DNA from: Coemansia sp. RSA 922
Lineage: Eukaryota; Kickxellomycota; Kickxellomycetes; Kickxellales; Kickxellaceae
Length of the DNA stretch: 28,347 nucleotides
Assembly: GCA_027577415.1 (NCBI GenBank)
Contig: JANBQS010000180.1
Span: 1 to 28,347 of the forward strand
Direction of reading: 5' to 3'
Numbering within the stretch: the first letter of the stretch is position 1; every line of letters begins with the position of its first letter. Made by a program: the position numbers and the translations under genes. The notes below the pieces were generated by a model that worked only from the letters and a program-made list of their open reading frames with translations, ran no database searches and was not told the DNA's origin. This document shows positions 1 to 8,139 of this stretch, one piece after another.

Positions 1-319
1 CCTGGCTCCGATCCCAAACAGTCGTTTATCCACGCACAGCGGATATCTAGGTTGGATGTATCGACATCTACAGCATTGCTCATGGACTCATATGTAGACA
101 AAAACTCTTGGATATCAGTTCTACCGTTATCCCCCATCATGCCTGTAAACCCGCAGGATGTAAAAAGACCATTACATATTTGCCCTTATTCAATATTTCA
201 CTTAGCTCCACGCTTGGGTTATACAGAGGAATTGTTTGGACCAGACCAACTATGTCAATGCTTGCACCGTCTCCTTTTCTAAAGCTATTCTTGTCTATTA
301 TTGCGTCTGGAATAGACAT
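1..319 (-). pseudogene. Redoxin (peroxiredoxin)-like fragment with an internal frame change, cut by the left edge
   Basis: An ATG at 317-319 opens a minus-strand frame of 60 residues ending at 137. Its last part (NKGKYVMVFLHPAG) looks like the core strand of Prx5/Ahp1-type redoxins, where a GK-x-V-hydrophobic strand precedes a P-x-x-FT motif. The frame then hits a stop, but a frame offset by one base continues without interruption from about 155 to the window edge (FTGMMGDNGR, then QEFLSTYESM). It carries on where a redoxin would place FT-x-x-C and the following helix. One missing base in a G run near 150 would explain the switch. The peroxidatic Cys expected after FT is not visible; Met-Met is there instead. 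The gap is too small for an intron. It could be a decayed gene, a sequencing error, or coincidental frames. The assignment is inference. Confidence 0.35.
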
Positions 320-900
320 CACGTTAAAATAATATTTGTAAAAAAAAAATGAATGCAAAAGGTTTGGTATACTGTAAGTGCAAGAGAATAGAGAAAATGG
401 ACAGCGTACTTTTTTTGCTTCTGAAAAAGGGTTTTTGAGGTGGAGGGAGGGCGAGTTCTGCCTCTCTTTTATGCGCGGCCTGAGCAAACGTTTTCTGCTG
501 CTCGCTTTTTTTGTTCGTTGACTGTAGGACAATGTTAGAGCGCACACATACCGTTGACGTAATTCTCGTTGACTGGAGAGCAATGACGGATGTGATATGT
601 GGTTTGTCTCTTTGCCACTATCGGGTTGGGGAAAATTAGGAAATGGAAAGCGTCGCAACATTGAAAGAAGCACCCTCCACAAAGGCAAATTCAGTTGTGC
701 CAGTTGTAGTAATGATGAGAGGTAGAGACAAAAAAAAGAAGCAGCATAGTTAACTGCAATAAATGATGTGCTAGCAACCTACTTGTGCGCCTCTGAAACT
801 CCATGTCACGTATCTCAAAATGATTCAAAATCAAGGTCTGAGCTTATAGATTTTGGATTCAATTGCTCTCCTATTGACCTACAAATGTCTAGTATCTTTT
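320..900. other. Intergenic stretch, no gene seen
   Basis: This 581-base stretch lies between the start of the redoxin-like fragment and the stop of the RING gene. A long open frame on the minus strand crosses it (to 688), but its translation is low-complexity and basic, and I see no domain. It contains a 9-base A run near 340 and no tRNA-like fold that I could find. Confidence 0.5.
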
Positions 901-1464
901 TTATTGGATCCTCTTCTCCAGCTCGGCGATGGTTTGTTTCTTCTGGTCAAGACTGTTAATCAAACAACGGATGTGAGCCTTGTGTGCCACTGAAAGAGCA
1001 CTCAGCTCTTCCTCTTGCTTATCCAGGCGTGCCAGCCTCAAGTAAATTTTGCTGTCAGATTCTTTCCTCTTTTTCAAGAGATCGTCTTTCTCGTCGAGCT
1101 CCGTCTGTAGTGCTGTTACATCAGCCTCAAGCTCATTGTACTTGGACTCTCGCTGCTCTGTAGTCCTAACTTGGTCATTAATGGAAAGTCTACCAAATCT
1201 TAGATCGTCACACTCCTGGTCCGCTACATGCTTCCGGTCGCACTCAATCTGCAGCTTAAGAATAGGTCCAAAGTGCCGAGCCTTGCAAAGGGGGCAACTC
1301 ATGTTGTTGTCATGACTATGCCACGAAGTGATGCACTCCAGGTGAAACGTGTGTCCGCATCTCAGTGCAGCAATCTGGTTGTTGCTAGTAGGTGTGGAGC
1401 TGGTGCTTGGTTCATTTCTCGCCAAAATCCTAAACAGCAAGTCGCAGCAAATGACACAAACCAT
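901..1464 (-). CDS. TRAIP-like RING-H2 E3 ubiquitin ligase with coiled coil, 187 aa
   Basis: The N-terminus is a RING-H2 finger with visible zinc ligands Cys3, Cys6, Cys36, His38, His41, Cys44, Cys57 and Cys60. The central part (RCGHTFHLECITSW) and CPLC are typical. Residues about 95-187 are charged and heptad-like (ELEADVTALQTELDEKDDLL), which predicts a coiled coil. A RING at the extreme N-terminus followed directly by a coiled coil is the arrangement of TRAIP, a ligase that ubiquitinates stalled replication machinery. Metazoan TRAIP is more than twice as long and ends with a PCNA-binding PIP box; neither that region nor the box is present here. The ATG at 1462-1464 begins two residues before the first zinc ligand, so no later start is possible. 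It could also be another RING/coiled-coil ligase; the RING call is firm, the TRAIP orthology is not. Confidence 0.8.
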   Translation of the reverse strand: MVCVICCDLLFRILARNEPSTSSTPTSNNQIAALRCGHTFHLECITSWHSHDNNMSCPLCKARHFGPILKLQIECDRKHVADQECDDLRFGRLSINDQVRTTEQRESKYNELEADVTALQTELDEKDDLLKKRKESDSKIYLRLARLDKQEEELSALSVAHKAHIRCLINSLDQKKQTIAELEKRIQ

Positions 1465-1608
1465 GGCTAGAGTATACTTTCAATTCTACTTAAATAAATA
1501 GAGAAAGGGTAATTAAAGATAGATACCGCACCGTCGTTGGCTGGGCGTGGCAACAAATAGGCTTGAGAGAGGATGCGGACATCAAAGGTTCGTACTTTGC
1601 GTCAGAGC

Positions 1609-1833
1609 TTATTTGGCGCTGCCTCTATTGTTCATCTCGCGCTCGGCATACTCCATCATCTTGTTGTAGTACCTGTTGGAGTACCCGGTTTCCTTCCAAG
1701 TGTCCCAGTTAGGTGGGTTGTATGGCTGAGATGGCGCTGGTGCGCTCTGGACCTGTCTGCGACTGCCAGATCCGGCACCACTAGGTGCAGGCGCCTGGCG
1801 CCGGCCGCTTGAAGAGCCCTGACGGTTGGACAT
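1609..1833 (-). CDS. Small basic, Ser/Pro/Gly-rich protein of unknown function, 74 aa
   Basis: The chosen ATG is at 1831-1833. The frame stays open 25 codons further upstream to an ATG at 1908, but that extension is hydrophobic and AT-rich like a 5' UTR, so the inner start is preferred. The N-terminal half is disordered and rich in Ser, Gly, Arg and Pro (SSSGRRQAPAPSGAGSGSRR). The C-terminal part is more structured and aromatic (PPNWDTWKETGYSNRYYNKM, then a short charged helix to the stop). The switch from low complexity to a Trp/Tyr-rich segment, and GC content above its surroundings, suggest a real gene. I do not recognise the family. Confidence 0.5.
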   Translation of the reverse strand: MSNRQGSSSGRRQAPAPSGAGSGSRRQVQSAPAPSQPYNPPNWDTWKETGYSNRYYNKMMEYAEREMNNRGSAK

Positions 1834-2497
1834 AGTGGAGGGAGTAGCTAAGAAAATATAATTTATGTGAGAAAAGTGAGATGGCAAAAAAGAGGTCAGT
1901 GAAACCAAGATTACTGCTCTCTAAACGCACTAGAAATGGCGTGCACTCTACCAATGGCGCAGTTTACAATGTGTCACGCTAAAGGCGAATTGTGAAGAAT
2001 AGAAGAACGACTTGGTCTGGATCGGGGGGTATCAACATGAAAAACGATTTACTGTCTGGGCGCTTTGAAATTCCAACTATGGCATTGGCTTAATCCTGTT
2101 GTTCCTAATATCAATAAATGATATAAAAATGAGGAAGACATCCCAAAAACTAATTAAATGACCTTTAATTTGGTATTTCTTTTGGATGCATTGAGTGTTA
2201 TCCTGGCTAAATTTTGGGTGGCCACTTTGATCCAAACAACCTTGCTTGAGTAAAGTCTCAGCAGATGCATGTTATCAGCCTGGCAGAAGTTTTTTTTTTC
2301 TCTCGCTTGTCCCGATCCGCAACTGCAACCGGGCTCATTTAACACTAGTTCAGAGCGTAGCAATGTTGGAGGTATTTTTGGCATGTAAAAAGTAAAAACT
2401 GGTTAGACCAGTTTATAATTTATTGTCGTCTGCCGCTTACAATTCTTTCTCACATCCTTTTTCTGGAGCCGCATGTGTTCGCCGTGCAGACTAGTCT
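1834..2497. other. Gene-poor spacer with a small perfect inverted repeat
   Basis: No convincing coding region is seen. A minus-strand frame at 2154-2384 has no recognisable features. Positions 2396-2414 form a perfect inverted repeat, AAACTGG-TTAGA-CCAGTTT, able to make a 7-bp hairpin; it has no T-run and I cannot assign it a role. Confidence 0.4.
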
Positions 2498-2905
2498 GTG
2501 GCCATTGAGCAGCTGCTTCCACACATGGGTGTACCAGAGTGCCATATGTCGGCTGCTTGGAGATGTTACCCGACACTACCTCGTGTGTGCTGTCAGACGG
2601 CGAATGGTAGCAACTTGGGAGTGCAAATGGTACTTGCCATGGTGCAAAATATTTTGACTGATCGCCGACAATTCAGGAATGCCACGCTCTCCTGGAACTC
2701 GTTAGCCTTAAATGAGCGTACCAGAGTCTCCGATCCCAAAGACACATCTCGGGTCTATTTTTTTTTTGGTAAAGTATGCACAGCTTGCACCAGGCAGAGG
2801 CACTACGTCGGCGATATCAATGACGTACATTTTGCCCCCACGACGCCGCATTATTGCCTAATTCAAAAGAGGTCGCCAGACACAGATACTTTGTGCCTCC
2901 ACTAA
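2498..2905 (+). other. Orphan open frame, possibly a gene relic
   Basis: An open frame of 135 codons lies in an island that is clearly richer in GC than the AT-rich DNA around it. The first codon is GTG; the first ATG is near 2525. The translation contains a Cys pair (GKVCTACTRQRHYVG) and a run of Phe from a T10 tract near 2760, a likely site of frameshift. No domain is recognised and neither strand gives a longer frame. It could be a short lineage-specific gene, a decayed one, or chance. Confidence 0.25.
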
Positions 2906-3124
2906 TAGCGATATCACATAGTTAGCCGTTGCATTGATTCTGAACCTATGTGGCCACTCTGTTGTGAGTGCAACCCAGGCGCCTGCAATCTTCCATGATC
3001 AACTAAGAAAGTTAGTTACAAGTCGAAGAACTAAACTGATCATCTCTAAAAATTTTTATTGTTTCTTTTTTCCCCAATGTACCTTAAGTTCTTTGTTGAA
3101 ATAAAAAAGGACAAGCTACATGAC

Positions 3125-4960
3125 TTAGTCTTGCTTGACCTTGCGATACATGATCCACTGCACAAACAAAATGACGTAGCTTAGGTAGACTGGGAAGCTG
3201 TACGCAGCTAATTCCCCAAACACGCTGTATCCCGACAGCTGGTAGGTAATAGTCGAGGCTACAGTGTAAGCCAACATATGTAAAACAAATGGCACTGGCA
3301 CAAGCGATCCAGATTTGGCCTTGTAGTTCACGAGGATCTGAGGCAGCCACGCGACCGACTGGATAATACGGATACAGCCAATCGAAAACTCCCTGAGATA
3401 GCCAAGCGATGACAAACTGTACTCTTGAGGTAGTAGCATGTAGTAGACAACCGCTGCAACAATTGTTGGTATAGTCGGCAAGTAGAGATAGTACATGGCA
3501 ACCTCATCGACGCTCCGACGAGTAGCCACAACAGGATCAACGAGGTTGGTGTGTGACAACGGCACATCTTTGGGTGCGGCTGGATCAGACGCGCCCTTGT
3601 CCGTAGCTACTGGGGTCTGCTCTTGCAACGACGACTGGTTGCTTGTGCTTGGCGATGATTGGCGCCAGAAAAGAGCGCAAAATAGCCGCGATAGTGCCGC
3701 CAATGGAGCAACCTCCATGTCGCCCATGTTTACCCCTATGTGGATCACATTGAATAGACCAAGAAGCATCCAAATATTGTGGCCCCCAAAGCTACCCAAC
3801 ACCTGTACAGAGCCAAATACAGTTACAATGTACATAATGGCAACTGTAGTCCGTGACACACCCGTCCATCTAGAGACATACATTGAACCCAGGTGGAGGA
3901 GTATGTGGACCAGAGACAACGAGGCAGCAATGAGAGCCTGGCTCAGTACAAAGACAAGCACCAGCGGAACACTGAGGCGTTTAACCGCGTCAAGTGGGAT
4001 TATGCCGTCACTGTACGCCAATTCGGTAAATTTGGCCATCACGCTTTTCGTAGGATCCCAAGGTGCGGGGACAGGCTTCTTAATTTGCACGGTTTTCAAA
4101 GTCGGACGCATATGCCCATCCAAGCGAGCCCGCGCTAAAACCCAGCCTTGCCTGATTCCCGAAAGCTCAAACTCCACGTCGATGGTTGTCGGATATTCGT
4201 CTGTCGCGAGTCCCTTGTCGTTCAGCTTGGTTAACGGTTTGCTCTTGGGTTTGCTCTTGGTAAAATCGTTACGCAGTAGCGGCGGATTATAGAATCTCCC
4301 GAGTAAAGGTGTAGATGCGCGTGGTATATGAGCCGGCGTGTTGCCCCAAGTATACGCATGGTTCTCAAGAACGATAGCCCATGAGGCACCAGGCTCGTAT
4401 TTCAGCTCCGGAATGCGCCCCTCGCTGCACGCAGCCGAAATAACTATATCCGACGACTTGGACGGACAAACGTCTTCCCACTGTACAATCGGTATTCTAG
4501 AGGAAACTAGACGAGGGTCAGACATATTGGGGTGTGGTCCAAACTGGCCCGCCTCTTGTATAAAAATGTACGCGTAAAGAGGCTGATTCAAATCAGGGTC
4601 GGACCAGTGTAGGCTGGGGACGTTGACGACCGCCTTGTGACGAAGAAGTGGGTATCTGTTCTCTACGCTTTGTGGCTGGATATGCCAGAGTAGCTGAGCA
4701 GTATCGAAAAATGAAGAAGATACGTTTACGGGGAAATCAGGGCTCAGCGACGCGTACACCTTAGCCTCGTAGCTAAAGGGTTCCTGCCAAGAAAGTTCAT
4801 GGGTGTATCCGTAATGGCCCCCAGACATCGAGGATGACCAGAAGCTGTAAATGATAGATCCAAGCAGAAATAACACCGATCCAAAGGACTGGAGTAGAAC
4901 AAAGTGAGAAACCCCACAGGCCAGGCCGCACACCAGCTTACCGATGCTAAAGCTAGGCAT
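3125..4960 (-). CDS. CLPTM1-family multipass membrane protein, 611 aa
   Basis: CLPTM1/CLPTM1L proteins are ER multipass proteins; CLPTM1L has been linked to scrambling of GPI-anchor precursors. Here residues about 8-40 form an N-terminal membrane segment, followed by a large lumenal domain (about 45-325) containing LYAYIFIQEAG, which matches the family's LYAYIF-x-x-x-AG signature. At least five further membrane segments follow (for example LSVPLVLVFVLSQALIAASL and IWMLLGLFNVIHIGVN). A Ser/Thr-rich cytosolic loop lies near 435-475. The segment WLPQILVNYKAKS matches the family's PQL-x-x-NYK-x-KS motif. The family's C-terminal segment with FIDD and the VNEFG ending is not seen; the protein instead ends soon after IMYRKVKQD. 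It is therefore a divergent member, or a PQ-loop relative with the same core. The ATG at 4958-4960 gives a sensible signal-anchor start. Confidence 0.7.
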   Translation of the reverse strand: MPSFSIGKLVCGLACGVSHFVLLQSFGSVLFLLGSIIYSFWSSSMSGGHYGYTHELSWQEPFSYEAKVYASLSPDFPVNVSSSFFDTAQLLWHIQPQSVENRYPLLRHKAVVNVPSLHWSDPDLNQPLYAYIFIQEAGQFGPHPNMSDPRLVSSRIPIVQWEDVCPSKSSDIVISAACSEGRIPELKYEPGASWAIVLENHAYTWGNTPAHIPRASTPLLGRFYNPPLLRNDFTKSKPKSKPLTKLNDKGLATDEYPTTIDVEFELSGIRQGWVLARARLDGHMRPTLKTVQIKKPVPAPWDPTKSVMAKFTELAYSDGIIPLDAVKRLSVPLVLVFVLSQALIAASLSLVHILLHLGSMYVSRWTGVSRTTVAIMYIVTVFGSVQVLGSFGGHNIWMLLGLFNVIHIGVNMGDMEVAPLAALSRLFCALFWRQSSPSTSNQSSLQEQTPVATDKGASDPAAPKDVPLSHTNLVDPVVATRRSVDEVAMYYLYLPTIPTIVAAVVYYMLLPQEYSLSSLGYLREFSIGCIRIIQSVAWLPQILVNYKAKSGSLVPVPFVLHMLAYTVASTITYQLSGYSVFGELAAYSFPVYLSYVILFVQWIMYRKVKQD

Positions 4961-5276
4961 GGGTTTAGCAAGCTGATAGTAGTGAAAAAGAGTGTTGAAT
5001 AAAAGTTGCTACTAATAGATACCAAAAAAGAAAAGAGAAAGATGAAAAGCTCCACGGTGGTGGAATTTTTCTCAATCCGTGCTATTGAATATCTGTAGGG
5101 GTATCCAGAAATGAAAAAACAAATCCGTATGATGCGCAGCTATTAATTGCGCAGACACCAAAAGATTGGTGTTACGTGGCGATAGGTAGGTGGATCACTT
5201 ATTTGGCTACACGCTAGAAGAGTAGAGTGGTAGGCGTGAAAGAAATTTTTGCCTGAGAAATGTACCACTCTCTATT
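4961..5276. other. Intergenic stretch with an imperfect inverted repeat
   Basis: AT-rich upstream region of the CLPTM1-family gene. The segments agtagagtggta (about 5221-5232) and taccactct (about 5262-5270) are complementary over nine bases and could form a long-loop hairpin. No tRNA or snoRNA boxes were convincing. Confidence 0.3.
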
Positions 5277-5432
5277 CTGGACGCCTTAGTTTTTGGCCGA
5301 ATCAGACTCCGCCTGGCCCCTCAGCTGCGAGTGCTAGTTGCTGACAAAGACCTAGTGACATCTGGCGATGCCTTGCGCCTAAAGATCTTGCAAGCTATGA
5401 CAATACTGACCAGGGAGCAAACACACTGCTAA
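5277..5432 (+). pseudogene. Fragment resembling a long-chain acyl-CoA synthetase (AMP-binding enzyme)
   Basis: A 51-codon frame reads LDALVFGRIRLRLAPQLRVL and continues to a TAA at 5430-5432. The opening matches the segment of long-chain acyl-CoA synthetases usually seen as (F/W)DALVF-x-KI-x-x-x-LGG-x-(L/V)R, which lies just before the substrate-loop SGGAPLS. That loop is not preserved (VADKDLVTSGD is in its place), and no other part of such an enzyme is visible nearby. The island is GC-rich within AT-rich DNA, consistent with former coding sequence. This is an inferred relic; resemblance by chance is possible given the length. Confidence 0.3.
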
Positions 5433-5584
5433 ATCCAAATGACAGAGAATGAGCACGACAATTAACATTACCTCCTTACGAAACAACGAATATCATTATA
5501 AACGTCTGATTGGATATGTAGTAGTAAATATTTTCTTTTATAAAAAAAGCTATAGAGATGATAATAGAAAATGGACGGTTTTTT

Positions 5585-7057
5585 TTACTTCTTCTTCTTG
5601 TCCTTCTTGTCGGATTTCTCCTTCTTGTCCTTCTTGGACTCCTTCTCAGCAGACTTGTCCTTCTTCTCCTTCTTTTCCTTCTTCTTCTCGACCTTTTCGA
5701 TATCATCAGTGGACGACCGCTTCTTGGACGCCTTGGGCTTCACATCCTCCTCCATATCGTCGTCAGCGGCATCAGCCAGAGACTTGATAACCTTCTCCAT
5801 TGTCTCGCTGTTCTTCGAGGGCTGGGCGCCAGTCTCGTAAAAGTTCAAGCGGTCCTCGACCTGCTGACGCAGAGCCTCGCCAAACTTGGTCGTAGGGGCA
5901 TCCGAGTAGCAATCGATACGCGAGGCAATAGTAGCCTTGTTAGCGAGGAAGCGCGAGATACGGCCCTTGTTCTTCGTGCCAGCCCGACCGATAAACGTCG
6001 AGTTGTAGATAAGTCCGTACTTGGGCGTGTTACCACGGGTCTTGAGCGCACGGAACAGCGCCTTCTCAGCGCCCAGAATCTGGACAGTCGATGCCGGGTA
6101 CTTGCTCAGGTTAGTCAGCGAGCCAGCGTGCGCAATCAGACGAGCACCAACAATGTCGCCAATGAGAGCAGCCAGGTTCGGCGCCACAAGGTTCATCTTG
6201 CTAAGCAAGTAGTCATAGAGGTTCTTGCGGTACTCAGCAAGCGAGATAACGCGGGCAGCAAAGGTCTCGATATTGAGCAAGTCAATCTCCGAGATATCCG
6301 TACCCATCGACGCGCGGGCAGCATCGACAATCTGCTGCGAAACCGAGTCGTCCTCCGTGATCTCGGTCAGCATCTCCAAGCTATCGTCACCAAGCGTAGC
6401 CTTGTTCTTAATAGCCTTGGCCAGACGCGCATACCGATAATGGTCAGCCACAATCTTGGCCAGCTCAGGGAAATGCCATCCGTACCACTCGCGCACGCGC
6501 ATCGAAAAGGTATTCAAATCCTTGTCCAACTGATCCAAAAGCGAGATAGCCTGAATAATCATGTTATCAGACTTGTTGACGTTGAACTTGACCTTGGCAC
6601 GCGAGTAGGCGTGACCCAGACCGAGCTGGGCCTTGGCCAGATCGCCGGTCTTGAGCTGAGAAATCAGCTTCTCGGCGTGCAGACGGATACCACGGATCAG
6701 CTCCTGTGCCAGCTCGTCGGCTGAGCATTGGACACTGGCCTCGGCCTTGATGGAACCGGCCAAGTTTTTGTCGCTAACACCCAGTATGCTCTTTGAACCC
6801 TTGGGGAGGTTCAGCTCTAGGAAAGCCTTTAGCGAGTCGCTGCACTGACCCTCGGATACGTCGTTGATGTTCTCGAGAGCGTCGGCGGCGTTCTTAAAGG
6901 GCGCAAATGATTTGGCCTTGACATACTTGCCAAACTTTGCTAGATCACTGATAGTGGCCTGAACTTCGGCTAGCTTGGTACCAACTTTCTCTGCCTGGTC
7001 GACCTCAAATAGGCCATAGCCCGAAGCAGACTCGTAGAGAACGTGAGTAAGACCCAT
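5585..7057 (-). CDS. NOP56: NOP56, core protein of box C/D snoRNPs, 490 aa
   Basis: NOP56 pairs with NOP58 on box C/D snoRNAs and, with fibrillarin and Snu13, directs 2'-O-methylation and processing of pre-rRNA in the nucleolus. The NOP5 N-terminal domain covers about residues 5-70 and carries [20 protein letters not shown], which is the NOP56 rather than the NOP58 form. The NOSIC/coiled-coil part is at about 160-220 ([18 protein letters not shown], then [11 protein letters not shown]). The Nop domain signature [16 protein letters not shown] begins near 304 and runs into [14 protein letters not shown]. The tail from about 440 is the expected Lys/Glu/Asp-rich KKE repeat. Length is close to yeast Nop56 (about 500 aa). 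One intact exon; the ATG at 7055-7057 sits a few residues before the first conserved strand. Confidence 0.97.
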   Translation of the reverse strand: MGLTHVLYESASGYGLFEVDQAEKVGTKLAEVQATISDLAKFGKYVKAKSFAPFKNAADALENINDVSEGQCSDSLKAFLELNLPKGSKSILGVSDKNLAGSIKAEASVQCSADELAQELIRGIRLHAEKLISQLKTGDLAKAQLGLGHAYSRAKVKFNVNKSDNMIIQAISLLDQLDKDLNTFSMRVREWYGWHFPELAKIVADHYRYARLAKAIKNKATLGDDSLEMLTEITEDDSVSQQIVDAARASMGTDISEIDLLNIETFAARVISLAEYRKNLYDYLLSKMNLVAPNLAALIGDIVGARLIAHAGSLTNLSKYPASTVQILGAEKALFRALKTRGNTPKYGLIYNSTFIGRAGTKNKGRISRFLANKATIASRIDCYSDAPTTKFGEALRQQVEDRLNFYETGAQPSKNSETMEKVIKSLADAADDDMEEDVKPKASKKRSSTDDIEKVEKKKEKKEKKDKSAEKESKKDKKEKSDKKDKKKK

Positions 7058-7282
7058 TTTGAGCGAGTGGGAAAAATATCAAAACTAAAAAAAGACGAAT
7101 AAAGAGTTGAAATTTTAAACAGACAAACGAAAAAGGTAAAAAAAAATAGAATAAAAAAAGTCGGTTCAGCTAGTGTTTAGAAAAATTTCAGGCTGGAAAA
7201 AAAAAATTTTGTAATTTTTTTCTAGTGGATTAGTGATCGTGTAATCTAATATATTGATTTGACTATATGTAAGGCTTTCATG

Positions 7283-7915
7283 TCAAATGCGAGTGGCTTC
7301 GTCTTCGTAGAACAGGAACTCGTAATCAAGGCCTGACTCTGTCTGCACGCCGCTGGGAACAGCAAAGGCAGCGACCTCGGAGAGGCGGTGGTGAGGCTGC
7401 AGCGTGAATCTATTCGTATCTATAGGCGGGAAGAAAGCGTCGCAAATGTCAGCGTCCTCGAACTGCACTCTGGTAATAAAGATCTGAACATGATGGCCCG
7501 GCGTCTCCATAGCCTCTTGGTAGACACGGCCGCCGCCAACAACAAAGACGCGGTCAATGACTACCTGGTCTTGCTGGCTGTTGAGCGAGTCGATGAGAGC
7601 CAAGGCGGCCGGAAAGGATGGCACAGCCGCCGAGTAGGGAGTGTCGGCGGGGATCAGGTCTGGGTTGGAGGTGATTACAATGTTGTAGCGGTTGGGTAGG
7701 GGGCGGAAGGGGTCGGGGAAGGACTCCCAGGTCTTGCGGCCCATGATACATGCGTTCATTATGTGGCGGGTGGTGTCGGTAGGTGGTGTGAAAGTGGTGA
7801 CTCGGTTGAAGTACTTCATGTCCTTGGGTAGGCGCCAGGGAAGAGCATAGTTGACGCCGATGCCGTTGTTCTTGGCAGCGGCGGCAGTGATTAGAGCCAG
7901 AGTTTTGCCAGACAT
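7283..7915 (-). CDS. DFR1: Dihydrofolate reductase, 210 aa
   Basis: Reduces dihydrofolate to tetrahydrofolate with NADPH, needed for thymidylate and purine synthesis. The folate pocket is visible in GIGVNYALPWRLPKDMKYF (residues 18-36): Leu25-Pro26-Trp27 is the Met20-loop motif and Asp32 holds the catalytic acidic position. MGRKTWESFP (58-67) and RPLPNR (71-76), whose second Arg binds the folate glutamate tail, follow. VFVVGGGRVYQEA (123-135) is the NADPH-binding glycine motif. Length is that of a single-domain fungal DHFR, with no thymidylate synthase fusion. The ATG at 7913-7915 gives the standard N-terminus. The gene is divergent from the PPR gene across 224 bases. Confidence 0.96.
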   Translation of the reverse strand: MSGKTLALITAAAAKNNGIGVNYALPWRLPKDMKYFNRVTTFTPPTDTTRHIMNACIMGRKTWESFPDPFRPLPNRYNIVITSNPDLIPADTPYSAAVPSFPAALALIDSLNSQQDQVVIDRVFVVGGGRVYQEAMETPGHHVQIFITRVQFEDADICDAFFPPIDTNRFTLQPHHRLSEVAAFAVPSGVQTESGLDYEFLFYEDEATRI

Positions 7916-8139
7916 GGAAAGATAACAATAGAAGATATAACAATATAAGGAATACGGAGGGAGAGAAAGAGAGAGAGAGAGAGAGCGCTTTGCATGAGAA
8001 CGTCATAGTGGTTCTCAGGAGAGTGTTGTGGCGTGCATAGATCAAGATCAAGTTTCTTTGCATGATAAAAAAAAGTTTATACTTTCTGTTCTGTATATAT
8101 TATTGTAAAAAGATAATTGGAAAAATAATTCAAGGGCAA
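7916..8139. promoter_or_regulatory. Shared divergent upstream region of DHFR and the PPR gene, with a GA microsatellite
   Basis: The 224 bases between the two start codons must hold both promoters. A purine tract of GA repeats lies at about 7959-7985 (pyrimidine on the DHFR strand), and the part nearest the PPR gene is A/T-rich. No TATA box can be assigned with certainty. Its role as a promoter is inferred from position only. Confidence 0.4.

Noticed and set aside
320..688. N-terminal extension of the redoxin-like frame
   Set aside because: Basic low-complexity translation of AT-rich DNA without any domain; the ATG at 317-319 fits the redoxin pattern better.
2154..2384. 76-codon minus-strand ORF
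   Set aside because: No domain, no codon or composition signal, no paralogue in the window.
8062..8139. Upstream part of the PPR open frame
   Set aside because: AT-rich with a Lys/Ile/Phe-rich translation unlike the GC-rich gene; the ATG at 8140 gives a mitochondrial presequence.
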